Of a stretch of DNA of 40,802 nt, positions 17,612-25,430 are shown piece after piece. How positions within the stretch are numbered: position 1 is the first letter of the stretch; every line of letters starts with the position of its first letter. Source of the stretch: Maricaulis sp. (GTDB taxonomy: Bacteria; Pseudomonadota; Alphaproteobacteria; Caulobacterales; Maricaulaceae); assembly GCA_029251785.1 (NCBI GenBank), contig JAQXCQ010000200.1:1-40802 (forward strand), written 5' to 3'. The position numbers and the translations under genes are program-made. The notes beneath the pieces were generated by a model, which was given only the letters and a program-made list of their open reading frames with translations, was not told where the DNA came from and did not search any database.

Positions 17612-19346
17612 GCCATCGAAGAAAGCTGCTACTCGAGAGATTGTCGAGCGAAACCTCCCGGCGAGATATCGTTCGGAATCGCGGTTTCGAACCGCCGGCA
17701 TTGTTGCGATCATTGTTTCGGTGATCATCCTGGTTTTGCTGATTGGCTCAATCGGTCTCAAAAGCCTGCCAGCCTACACCGCCTGGCAGATACATTTGCC
17801 GGTGGCGCTGGATCAGGCGCTTGTCGATCCCGAAGGGGATAGCAGTGAGGCCTCGATCCGTCAGGGTTCCTTCGGGCGCGTCTTGCAAAATGGTATGCGT
17901 GAGACGTTTCCTGATGTCAGCGGGCGTTCCAATATGCGCTCGCTTTTCCAGCTTTACACCTCGCTCAATTCCACGCGTCTGATGGACCAAGTTATCGCCG
18001 ACCCAGGTCTGATCGGTAGTGACTATGTCTTCACCATGCCGCTGGGGGATGATCTCGATCTTTATCTCAAGGGTATGCTGGTTGAGGACCGCAGCGTCGA
18101 AATGAATGGCGTTCTGGAAATCGAGGCGGGGCGCCGGCGCACCAACATACAGTCCCAGTCAGCGGATTTCGCGATCGTGCTGGCTGAATTGCAGCAGATG
18201 ATGATTGATGAAGCCCTGTCTCTTGAGAGTCGCGCCGCCGCCAATCGCACTCTGATGGCCAGTGTCGATGCCGAGGAAGCGGATCGATTGAATGAGGAGG
18301 CGGCTCGCTTTGACCAACGTGCGCAGGTTTTGAGAACCGATGCGGCTGGCGAAAATGGGCAATTGGAGCTTAGCGACGACCTGCCGAGCGTGATTGTTGA
18401 ATTCCGGGGCGGAGCAATCCGTATGAATCGACTGGATCTGAACGGGCAGGGTGGCAGTGGGGAATCCATACTATCGATCGCTGAAAACCGCTCCGATGAA
18501 GCGTGGACTCTTTATGTGGTCGACACACCCCAGGCGCGTCGCCGCATTCCAGACAATCAGCTCATCTGGACGAGGGCGCTGGTCGAGCGCGGTATCGTCA
18601 CCCAAGCCTTCAATCACTATTTTTTCGCCAATGCTGACTCTCGCGAGCCGGAACTGGCAGGCATACGCGGCGCGCTAAATGGTTCAATCCTGACGTTGAT
18701 TGTCACGCTATTACTGTCGATTCCGGTTGGCATTGCGACCGCAATCTATCTTGAGGAATTCGCACCCAAGAACAAATTTACGGATCTGATCGAGGTCAAT
18801 ATCAACAACCTGGCCGCGGTTCCCTCGATTATTTTCGGTCTGCTGGGCGTCGCCATCTTTATTGATGTCTTCAGCCTGCCACGCGGAACGCCGGTGCTCG
18901 GCGGGCTGGTTTTGTCCTTGATGACTCTGCCCACCATCATTATCGCCACGCGCGCGTCTCTCAAAGCCGTGCCCCCCTCAATCCGGCAGGCTGCGCTGGG
19001 GGTTGGCGCCTCGCGCACCCAATCGGTTTTCCATCACGTCCTTCCGCTCGCGACACCGGGTATCTTGACCGGCTCAATCATCGGTTTGTCGCGCGCGCTC
19101 GGCGAGACTGCCCCCTTGCTGATGATTGGCATGGTTGCCTTCATCGCGGATGCACCCAAGCTCAGCCTTGAAGGGTTCACAGAGCCCGCAACGGTCTTGC
19201 CGGTGCAGATTTATCTTTGGTATTCCGCTGCGGAACGCGCCTTCGAACCGCGTGCCGCTGCCGCGATTATTGTTCTTTTGACCTTGATCATCAGTTTCAA
19301 CGCCGTGGCGGTGTATCTACGCCGCAAATTCGAACGGAGGTGGTAG
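17604..19346 (+). CDS. pstA: Phosphate ABC transporter permease PstA (long form)
   Basis: This is the second membrane subunit of the phosphate importer, 580 aa against about 300 in the common form. A helix at about 32-53 is followed by a roughly 290-residue, largely periplasmic, charged region (about 55-345, DUF3333-type). The binding-protein-dependent permease domain starts near 352 ([17 protein letters not shown]), with the coupling loop [17 protein letters not shown] near 458-475 and [15 protein letters not shown]. The start at 17604 (MTEPSKKA) overlaps the pstC stop, giving tight translational coupling; the frame is open upstream within pstC but lacks family sequence. Both permeases being extended suggests that the two periplasmic regions interact or help capture phosphate. 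Confidence 0.93.
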   Translation: MTEPSKKAATREIVERNLPARYRSESRFRTAGIVAIIVSVIILVLLIGSIGLKSLPAYTAWQIHLPVALDQALVDPEGDSSEASIRQGSFGRVLQNGMRETFPDVSGRSNMRSLFQLYTSLNSTRLMDQVIADPGLIGSDYVFTMPLGDDLDLYLKGMLVEDRSVEMNGVLEIEAGRRRTNIQSQSADFAIVLAELQQMMIDEALSLESRAAANRTLMASVDAEEADRLNEEAARFDQRAQVLRTDAAGENGQLELSDDLPSVIVEFRGGAIRMNRLDLNGQGGSGESILSIAENRSDEAWTLYVVDTPQARRRIPDNQLIWTRALVERGIVTQAFNHYFFANADSREPELAGIRGALNGSILTLIVTLLLSIPVGIATAIYLEEFAPKNKFTDLIEVNINNLAAVPSIIFGLLGVAIFIDVFSLPRGTPVLGGLVLSLMTLPTIIIATRASLKAVPPSIRQAALGVGASRTQSVFHHVLPLATPGILTGSIIGLSRALGETAPLLMIGMVAFIADAPKLSLEGFTEPATVLPVQIYLWYSAAERAFEPRAAAAIIVLLTLIISFNAVAVYLRRKFERRW

Positions 19347-19350
19347 CATC

Positions 19351-20160
19351 ATGACCACTGCTCAGGCTCAGGCCACACTTTATCATGACATTCCAGAGGC
19401 GCGCGACGTGAAGGTGGCCATCGCCGGAGTCGATGTGCATTACGGAGACAAGCAGGCGCTATTTGATGTGTCTATGCAGATTCCGGATCGCTCGGTGACA
19501 GCGTTTATCGGCCCGTCCGGTTGCGGCAAGTCGACATTTTTGCGCTGCGTCAATCGCATGAATGACACCATCGACGGTGCGGTCGTGACGGGCTCATTGA
19601 AAATTGACGGAACTGAAATCAATGACAAGACCATCGACCCCGTCGTGCTCCGAGCCAGTGTGGGAATGGTGTTCCAAAAGCCCAACCCCTTTCCCAAATC
19701 GATCTATGACAATGTCGCCTATGGTCCCAAAATTCATGGGCTGGCAGCGACTCGGGAAGAGTTGGATGGGATTGTTGAGCAAAGCCTCGTCAAGGCCGGT
19801 TTGTGGGGTGAAGTATCCGACAGGTTGACAGATCCGGGCACGAGCCTGTCCGGTGGTCAGCAACAGCGCCTGGTGATCGCGCGCGCTATTGCGGTTAATC
19901 CCGAGGTTATCTTGATGGACGAGCCGTGTTCGGCGCTGGACCCCATCGCAACCGCGAAAGTCGAAGAATTGATCGACGAATTGCGTGAAAATTATTGCAT
20001 CATCATGGTCACGCACTCGATGGCGCAGGCAGCGCGCGTGTCGCAAATGACGGCCTTTTTCCATCTCGGTAATCTGGTGGAATACGGTCCGACCGAAGAA
20101 ATATTCACCAATCCACGCGAACGTCGCACGCAAGACTATATTACGGGCCGTTTCGGCTAA
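19351..20160 (+). CDS. pstB: Phosphate ABC transporter ATP-binding protein PstB
   Basis: This 269-aa ATPase powers phosphate import. It has Walker [10 protein letters not shown], a Q-loop in [21 protein letters not shown] (positions about 109-129, a PstB hallmark), the signature [14 protein letters not shown], Walker [14 protein letters not shown] and the switch histidine in MVTHSM. Length and motifs are fully typical. The start lies 5 bases after pstA, with a GGAGG ribosome-binding site within the pstA end. Confidence 0.96.
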   Translation: MTTAQAQATLYHDIPEARDVKVAIAGVDVHYGDKQALFDVSMQIPDRSVTAFIGPSGCGKSTFLRCVNRMNDTIDGAVVTGSLKIDGTEINDKTIDPVVLRASVGMVFQKPNPFPKSIYDNVAYGPKIHGLAATREELDGIVEQSLVKAGLWGEVSDRLTDPGTSLSGGQQQRLVIARAIAVNPEVILMDEPCSALDPIATAKVEELIDELRENYCIIMVTHSMAQAARVSQMTAFFHLGNLVEYGPTEEIFTNPRERRTQDYITGRFG

Positions 20161-20184
20161 GCCGATTCAGGTAGAGAAAGCATC

Positions 20185-20877
20185 ATGACGCAGGTAAGCA
20201 CACACGATCACATCGTCACTTCTTACGGTGAGGAATTGGATGACTTGGCCGACGAAATTGCTCGCATGGGTGGTCTGGTTGAGACACAGGTCATTGATGC
20301 ACTGACGGCCGTCGTGCGGCGAGATGCGTCGATCGCCAAGACGGTTCGCAAGCGTGAAATCACCGTCAATGCGATGCAGGTGGATATCGAAAAGAAGGTG
20401 ATCCGCCTCTTCGCGTTGCGCCAGCCCATGGCCACAGATTTGCGCGTCACGATTACGGCATTGCGGCTTGCCAGCGATCTGGAACGCATTGGTGATCTCG
20501 CCAAGACCATCGCCTACCGTGCCGCTGATTTGAATAGCTATCCACCGTTGGAAGTCACGCAGCGCATCGAGCGTCTCGGGAATATTGTCACGCGTCAATT
20601 GCGCGAAGTGCTGGACGCTTTGTCGGCGGATAATGTCGAGCCGGCCATTCGTGTTTGGCGGAATGACGATGAGGTGGACGAGCACTATAATAGCGTGATC
20701 AAGGAAATGCTTTTGCTGATGTCGGGTGATTCCTCATTGGTGGATCCGGGGGCGCACATTTTGTTTGTGGCCAAAAACCTGGAACGCATTGGAGATCATT
20801 GCACCAATATCGCTGAGGCCGTTCATTATCAGGTCACCGGCGACACACTGGAATCTGTCGAAGCGGCGGCCCCCTGA
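20185..20877 (+). CDS. phoU: Phosphate signalling complex protein PhoU
   Basis: The 230-aa helical protein consists of two PhoU three-helix repeats. Each carries a metal-binding-type motif: ALRLASDLERIGDLAKTIAY (about 92-112) and AKNLERIGDHCTNIAEAVHY (about 195-214). PhoU links PstSCAB transport activity to PhoR and restrains both signalling and phosphate uptake when phosphate is plentiful. It follows pstB by 24 bases with an AGAGAAAG ribosome-binding site and precedes phoB by 13 bases, consistent with one transcript. Confidence 0.95.
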   Translation: MTQVSTHDHIVTSYGEELDDLADEIARMGGLVETQVIDALTAVVRRDASIAKTVRKREITVNAMQVDIEKKVIRLFALRQPMATDLRVTITALRLASDLERIGDLAKTIAYRAADLNSYPPLEVTQRIERLGNIVTRQLREVLDALSADNVEPAIRVWRNDDEVDEHYNSVIKEMLLLMSGDSSLVDPGAHILFVAKNLERIGDHCTNIAEAVHYQVTGDTLESVEAAAP

Positions 20878-20890
20878 CGGAGATTGCTCC

Positions 20891-21589
20891 ATGAGCATCA
20901 AGCCCCTCATTTTGGTCGCGGAAGATGAAGACGCACTGTCGACGCTACTGGAATACAATCTGGTGAATGAAGGGTATCGGGTGGCTATCGCACGTGATGG
21001 CGAAGACGCTTTGGTTTTGGCCCGAGAAGAGACGCCGGATCTGGTTTTAGTTGACTGGATGATGCCCTCAGTGTCCGGCATTGAGGTGACGCGCCAATTG
21101 CGTGCACGCCACGAAACAGCCAATGTGCCGATCATTATGCTGACCGCTCGCGGTGAGGAAGCAGATCGCATTCGAGGCCTCGATACGGGTGCCGACGATT
21201 ACATCGTCAAACCTTTTTCCATGACTGAATTATTCGCTCGCATACGTGCCGTCATGCGCCGTATTCGACCGGCTTTGGCCGATGATGTTCTTGAGGCTGG
21301 CGATGTCTCGATCGACCGCGTCGGGCATCGGGTCAGTCGTCAGGGTGTCGACATACATCTTGGGCCGACTGAGTTTCGGTTGCTGGATTATCTGATGCAG
21401 CATCCGGGGCGCGTCTTCTCGCGGGAGCAATTGCTCGACGCGGTCTGGGGCGCGGATGTCTATGTTGAGGTGCGTACCGTTGACGTGCACGTCGGACGCC
21501 TCCGAAAAGCGCTCAAGATCGATGCGCGGCCGGACCCGATCCGAACCGTGCGATCGGCGGGATACAGTTTCGACACGGACCGTCGTTAA
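20891..21589 (+). CDS. phoB: Phosphate regulon response regulator PhoB
   Basis: This 232-aa OmpR-class regulator has a receiver domain with the acidic pocket in VAEDEDALS, phospho-acceptor Asp55 in LVDWMMPS, MLTARGEE, and Lys in DDYIVKPFS. A C-terminal winged-helix domain follows with TEFRLLDYLMQHPGRVFSRE and the PhoB-typical recognition segment VEVRTVDVHVGRLRKAL. The ATG at 20891 follows a GGAG site; the open frame reaches back into phoU but that part is only a shadow. Linkage to phoR, pst and phoU supports PhoB over other OmpR family members. It presumably binds the array at 15762-15799 in its own operon. Confidence 0.95.
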   Translation: MSIKPLILVAEDEDALSTLLEYNLVNEGYRVAIARDGEDALVLAREETPDLVLVDWMMPSVSGIEVTRQLRARHETANVPIIMLTARGEEADRIRGLDTGADDYIVKPFSMTELFARIRAVMRRIRPALADDVLEAGDVSIDRVGHRVSRQGVDIHLGPTEFRLLDYLMQHPGRVFSREQLLDAVWGADVYVEVRTVDVHVGRLRKALKIDARPDPIRTVRSAGYSFDTDRR

Positions 21590-21616
21590 AGCTTTTCACA
21601 AAAGTCTCATCAATAG

Positions 21617-21650
21617 AAAACGGCCACCCCAGGTGAGGGAGGTGGCCGTT
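21617..21650 (-). terminator. Intrinsic terminator between convergent gcrA and phoB
   Basis: A perfect 10-bp stem AACGGCCACC/GGTGGCCGTT (21619-21628 and 21641-21650) with a 12-nt loop is followed on the minus strand by TTTTC, fitting gcrA. No T-run follows on the plus strand, but the hairpin may also slow transcripts leaving phoB. Confidence 0.8.
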
Positions 21651-21682
21651 CTAAACTGACTGCTACCGGGTGAGGGAGCAGA

Positions 21683-22210
21683 TCAGAAATTATAGCGCCG
21701 AGTAGCGGCAATGGAATCCAGGGCAGCGTTGGCATCGCTGGTGCGACGACGACGCTTCTGGCTTGGCTGGTAGGCCATATTGGCATGGGCGGTGCAGTAC
21801 GCCGCGCCGGTTTCTGTACCCCGTCCACAAAACCGGAAAGAGGCCTGTGACGGATCACCAAGGGGCCATTTGCACATGCTCTCGCTGAGTGTCAAAACTG
21901 TAGCCAGTTCACCCGACGGCAAAACAGCAGGTTCAACATCGGCCGATGGCTCTACGATCGGTGTTGGTGCCACCGGGCGCGACGGCCTCGGTGCCGCCGT
22001 CGTCACCGTCGTGGTTCTTGGCCGTGAGGGTTTAGAGGGGCGGCGGGCTGGACGCGAGGGAGTCGCACGACCCGAAAGACCCAGGCGATGCACCTTGCCG
22101 ATTACGGCGTTACGGGTCACACCACCCAATTGTTTTGCAATTTGACTTGCGCTCAAGCCATCAGCCCACAACTTCTTCAATTCTTCTACGCGATCATCAG
22201 TCCAAGCCAT
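21683..22210 (-). CDS. gcrA: Cell-cycle regulator GcrA
   Basis: GcrA is an alphaproteobacterial transcription regulator that binds sigma-70 RNA polymerase and acts at promoters methylated at GANTC by CcrM. The 175-aa protein begins MAWTDDRVEELKKLWADG and continues through the helix-turn-helix ASQIAKQLGGVTRNAVIGKV (about 21-40). A proline/arginine/threonine-rich linker (about 50-110) follows. The sigma-interacting C-terminus carries CKWPLGDPSQASFRFCGRG and YCTAHANMAYQP, whose Cys/His residues are characteristic. The ATG at 22210 follows a GGGAGAGAG site. Its neighbours phoB on one side and argD/hslO on the other match an order I recall from several alphaproteobacteria. Confidence 0.96.
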   Translation of the reverse strand: MAWTDDRVEELKKLWADGLSASQIAKQLGGVTRNAVIGKVHRLGLSGRATPSRPARRPSKPSRPRTTTVTTAAPRPSRPVAPTPIVEPSADVEPAVLPSGELATVLTLSESMCKWPLGDPSQASFRFCGRGTETGAAYCTAHANMAYQPSQKRRRRTSDANAALDSIAATRRYNF

Positions 22211-22293
22211 CGCACTCTCTCCCAGACGGTGCGTTCCCTCTTTAGTTGAAGGTAAATGCGGCACCGCTCAATTCATGTTTAATTACACCAGAT

Positions 22294-22321
22294 ATAGTAT
22301 CGATCGTGGTGACTGCCACAA
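22294..22321 (-). promoter_or_regulatory. Possible gcrA promoter
   Basis: The minus strand reads TTGTGG (22316-22321), 16 bases, TACTAT (22294-22299), about 84 bases before the gcrA start. The -35 match is partial. A CtrA-type box lies further upstream. Confidence 0.4.
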
Positions 22322-22382
22322 GATCAGGACGTGACCTCTCCTGTGGAAAGCTTTTCTCGTGTTAAAAGGTTAACGTAGATAG

Positions 22383-22397
22383 TTAATGAAACTTTAA
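22383..22397. promoter_or_regulatory. CtrA-type box (TTAA-N7-TTAA)
   Basis: TTAATGAAACTTTAA is an exact TTAA-N7-TTAA, the core recognised by the master cell-cycle regulator CtrA. Two further TTAA cores lie just upstream at 22362 and 22370. The site is 12 bases before the ABC-2 permease start and about 170 bases upstream of gcrA, a known CtrA target in Caulobacter. AT-rich sequence makes chance occurrence possible. Confidence 0.5.
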
Positions 22398-22409
22398 GGC
22401 GCTTACGAA

Positions 22410-23222
22410 ATGAGTAATATTCAATTAACCACTCCACCTACTCCGCGAACATTTGGCATGTTCAACACGCTAGGCCTTTGGACTCTTTACAAAAAAGAGG
22501 TTCATCGCTTTTTGAAGGTGGGCCTGCAAACCGTCGTTGCACCCGTTGGCAGCACCCTGCTTTTCATGGTGGTTTTCGCGGTGGCGATCGGCTCATCGCG
22601 ACCTGCAATTAATGGTGTTGATTTTACACTGTTTCTTGCGCCGGGCCTGATTTTGATGGCGCTACTCAACAATGCTTTCGCAAATTCGTCTTCGTCCATC
22701 CTGGTTGCGAAGGTGCAGGGAAATACAGTCGATTTCCTCATGCCGCCGCTCTCGGCCCTCGAGCTGACGATTGCCTTTATCGCTGGTGCCATTACGCGGG
22801 GCATCGTCGTAGCAGCCGTCACCGCGATTGCCTTGGCACCCTTCATTGATTTGCGGCCGTCTCATATCTGGGCGGTGGTTTATTTCGGACTGGGTTCTGC
22901 CGCTATGCTTGGCATGGTTGGGCTCTTGGCAGGGGTTTGGGCCGAAAAATTCGACCACCTGTCTGCGGTCAACCAATTTTTGATCACGCCGCTTACGTTT
23001 TTGTCGGGTACTTTTTATTCAGTCACGATGCTGCCCGAGCCAATCCGGACCATCAGTCAGTACAATCCGTTTTTCTACATGATTGATGGATTCCGGTATG
23101 GGTTTACCGGCGTCGCCGACGGGACTGTCATGATCGGCGTCGGGCTGATCCTGGTCATCAATATAGCACTTGCCGCTGCATGCTATTGGGTCCTGCGTGC
23201 AGGCTGGCGCTTGAAGAGCTAG
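22410..23222 (+). CDS. ABC-2 type transporter permease (orphan)
   Basis: The 270-aa protein has six predicted helices and matches the ABC-2 permease family. Family features are LYKKEVHRFLKVGLQT after a short cytoplasmic start, a long hydrophobic core, and NQFLITPLTFLSGTFYSVTMLP before the last helices, as in YadH/NodJ-like exporters. Such permeases need a separate ATPase, usually encoded next door, but none is adjacent: gcrA is divergent and argD follows. The substrate is unknown. The ATG at 22410 is preceded by AAGGCGC; an internal ATG at 22458 is possible. A CtrA-type box overlaps the leader, so expression may be cell-cycle linked. Confidence 0.85.
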   Translation: MSNIQLTTPPTPRTFGMFNTLGLWTLYKKEVHRFLKVGLQTVVAPVGSTLLFMVVFAVAIGSSRPAINGVDFTLFLAPGLILMALLNNAFANSSSSILVAKVQGNTVDFLMPPLSALELTIAFIAGAITRGIVVAAVTAIALAPFIDLRPSHIWAVVYFGLGSAAMLGMVGLLAGVWAEKFDHLSAVNQFLITPLTFLSGTFYSVTMLPEPIRTISQYNPFFYMIDGFRYGFTGVADGTVMIGVGLILVINIALAAACYWVLRAGWRLKS

Positions 23223-23297
23223 TCGGACCGGCCTAGACCGGTTTAAGTCTTATTGTGCGCCCGCCCGGCGCCGTTTCAGCTTGTGGAGAATACTCAG

Positions 23298-24482
23298 ATG
23301 CCAGCCCCGATGATGGACACCTACGCCCCGCCGGAAGTTGTATTTGATCATGGTAAGGGCGTCCGCCTTTTCACCGCCGAGGGAGACAGCTATCTCGACT
23401 GTATCTCGGGGATTGCCGTGAATTGCCTGGGACATGCGCATCCAAAGGCCGTCGCCGCCCTGCAAGGCCAGGCGAGCAAGCTTTGGCATTTGTCCAACAT
23501 GTTCAAAGTGCCGGCCGGCATCGATCTGGCCAAAAAGCTGACAGACAATACATTCGCCGACCGGGTGTTCTTCACCAATTCCGGTGCTGAAGCGGTCGAG
23601 TGCGCGCTGAAGACAGCGCGCAAGTATCAGTTTGATAATGGTAATCCACAGCGCTACCGCATCATTACCTTCCAGGGCGCCTTCCACGGTCGCACCTATG
23701 GCGCGATCAATGCCGGCGGTAATCCCGCCTATCTCAAGGGTTTTGGTCCGGCAATGGAGGGTTTCGACCAGGTCGAGTTTGGCGATCTGGATGCGACCAG
23801 AAACGCCATCAGCGACGAGACCGCCGCCATTATCGTAGAGCCGGTACAGGGCGAAGGCGGTGTCCGCGCGCCTGAAGACGCATTCCTGCGCGGTTTGCGC
23901 CAGCTCTGCGACGAGCATGGTCTGATGTTGATCTATGATGAAGTTCAGTCCGGCGCCGGCCGTACCGGCAAGCTGTTTGCCCATCAATGGGTCGAGGGCG
24001 CTGAACCCGACATCATGGCGGCCGCCAAAGGCCTCGGCGGGGGATTCCCCATGGGCGCGTGTCTGGCGACCGAAGCCGCTGCCCAGGGTATGATCGTCGG
24101 CACGCATGGATCCACCTATGGCGGTGGGCCGCTGGCCATGGCGGTTGGCAATGTCGTGCTCGATGAGCTGATCTCGGAAGGTTTTCTGGAAGGCGTTGTA
24201 GACGTCTCGAATTTCATGCGCCAACAGCTGCATGGGTTGATGGATCGCCATTCCGATAAAGTTGTGGAAGTGCGCGGCAAGGGTTTGCTGATCGGTTTGA
24301 AATTGAAGGACGGTTACAATCCGAAAAAACTGGTCGGGCTTGCTCGCGACCGCAATCTGTTGATCGGTGCCGCTGGAGACAATGTTTCGCGAATGGCACC
24401 GCCACTGGTCCTCACCAAGGAGGATGCCTCTGAAGCAATCGCAATTCTCGACGATGCGCTTGGGGCATTACAGGCTGATTGA
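23298..24482 (+). CDS. argD: Acetylornithine aminotransferase
   Basis: This 394-aa class III PLP-dependent aminotransferase converts N-acetylglutamate semialdehyde to N-acetylornithine in arginine synthesis, and often acts on succinyl-diaminopimelate as well. Visible features are YLDCISGIAVNCLGHAHP near the N-terminus, FFTNSGAEAVECALK for phosphate binding, FQGAFHGRTYGA, LIYDEVQSGAGRTGK, and the PLP lysine Lys244 in AAAKGLGGGFPMGA. The ATG at 23298 follows a GGAGA site. The stop overlaps the hslO start in TGATG, showing translational coupling. The neighbouring argF (ornithine carbamoyltransferase) expected in this order is missing. Closely related aminotransferases exist, so the symbol rests on sequence plus conserved neighbourhood. 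Confidence 0.88.
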   Translation: MPAPMMDTYAPPEVVFDHGKGVRLFTAEGDSYLDCISGIAVNCLGHAHPKAVAALQGQASKLWHLSNMFKVPAGIDLAKKLTDNTFADRVFFTNSGAEAVECALKTARKYQFDNGNPQRYRIITFQGAFHGRTYGAINAGGNPAYLKGFGPAMEGFDQVEFGDLDATRNAISDETAAIIVEPVQGEGGVRAPEDAFLRGLRQLCDEHGLMLIYDEVQSGAGRTGKLFAHQWVEGAEPDIMAAAKGLGGGFPMGACLATEAAAQGMIVGTHGSTYGGGPLAMAVGNVVLDELISEGFLEGVVDVSNFMRQQLHGLMDRHSDKVVEVRGKGLLIGLKLKDGYNPKKLVGLARDRNLLIGAAGDNVSRMAPPLVLTKEDASEAIAILDDALGALQAD

Positions 24483-25411
24483 TGACTGACGCCGCACCCG
24501 ACACAACCAAAAATATCGATGACATCGTCGCGGCCTTCCAGCTGGAAGGTCGGGCGGTGCGCGGGCGTGTGCTGCGTTCAAATGAGACACTCAACACAAT
24601 TTTGTCGGCCCATGACTACCCGGAGCCGGTCGCCCGTATTCTCGGCGAAGCGGTTATGCTGGCGGCGCTCGTCGGTGATGCTCTGAAATTCGAAGGGCGT
24701 CTGATCGTTCAGGCCAGCGGCAATGGGCCTCTGTCCTTCGTTGTCGCCGATTACACCGCCGGCAAGGGTGTCCGTGGTTTCGCGTCGATGAATCGCGAGG
24801 CCGTCGATGCGGCCATCAATACATCGACCAAACATGTTCCAATGATCGCGACCCTGCTGGGCAAGGGTTCCTTCGCGATGACCATCGATCGCGGGCCGGA
24901 TATGGACCAGTATCAGGGGGTTGTGCCGCTGGAGGGGCAGTCCTTGTCACAAAGTGCGGAGCATTATTTCGCGCAGTCCGAACAAACACCGACAAAAATA
25001 CGTTTGGCGGTTGGTGAAATCTGGGACGATAATGGTGTCAAAACTTGGCGGGGCGGTGGTGCGCTCATCCAGGCTCTGGCCGCTGACGAAACGCGTGGAG
25101 CGGTCGAAGACGATTGGGAGCACGCGCTGGCGCTTTTTAGTACCGTGGAAGACGCCGAACTGCTTGATCCGGATCTCAGTGCCGGACAGCTGCTCTATCG
25201 CCTGTTCAACGAGGACGGTGTGCGCCTGTTTGAGGGCGCGCCGTTGAAACGCCATTGCTCCTGCGAACGCGAGCGCCTGGCCCGCATCGTCGCCAGCTTC
25301 TCGAAGGAAGATCGCGACCATATGGAAACGGATGGGGCCGTTGTGATGACGTGTGAATATTGTAATCGCGACTGGACCTTCACCCCCGAAGAGATTTCGA
25401 AGGCCGGCTAG
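24482..25411 (+). CDS. hslO: Redox-regulated chaperone Hsp33
   Basis: The 309-aa protein is the Hsp33 holdase, activated by oxidative stress when its zinc-bound cysteines form disulfides. The N-terminal folded domain shows GRAVRGRVLRSNETLNTIL and the GEAVMLAALVGDALKFEGR region. The C-terminal zinc module has Cys259-Ser-Cys261 and Cys291-Glu-Tyr-Cys294, the four ligands of the redox switch, and ends in FTPEEISKAG. The ATG overlaps the argD stop. It is convergent with trkH, with only 12 bases between stop codons. Confidence 0.96.
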   Translation: MTDAAPDTTKNIDDIVAAFQLEGRAVRGRVLRSNETLNTILSAHDYPEPVARILGEAVMLAALVGDALKFEGRLIVQASGNGPLSFVVADYTAGKGVRGFASMNREAVDAAINTSTKHVPMIATLLGKGSFAMTIDRGPDMDQYQGVVPLEGQSLSQSAEHYFAQSEQTPTKIRLAVGEIWDDNGVKTWRGGGALIQALAADETRGAVEDDWEHALALFSTVEDAELLDPDLSAGQLLYRLFNEDGVRLFEGAPLKRHCSCERERLARIVASFSKEDRDHMETDGAVVMTCEYCNRDWTFTPEEISKAG

Positions 25412-25430
25412 GGCATTGACTGTCTAGCCG
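25405..25430. repeat. Inverted repeat containing both convergent stop codons
   Basis: CGGCTAG (25405-25411) and CTAGCCG (25424-25430) form a perfect 7-bp stem with a 12-base loop. The TAG stops of hslO and trkH lie inside the two arms. No T-run follows on either strand, so it is at best a weak bidirectional terminator. Confidence 0.4.

Noticed and set aside
22342-22350. Possible DnaA box (TTTCCACA on the minus strand) near gcrA
   Set aside because: Only 7 of 9 positions match TTATCCACA; a single weak match is not enough.
23250-24251. Long (333-aa) minus-strand open frame opposite argD
   Set aside because: argD on the plus strand is unmistakable; the antisense frame has no recognisable domain and reflects codon bias.
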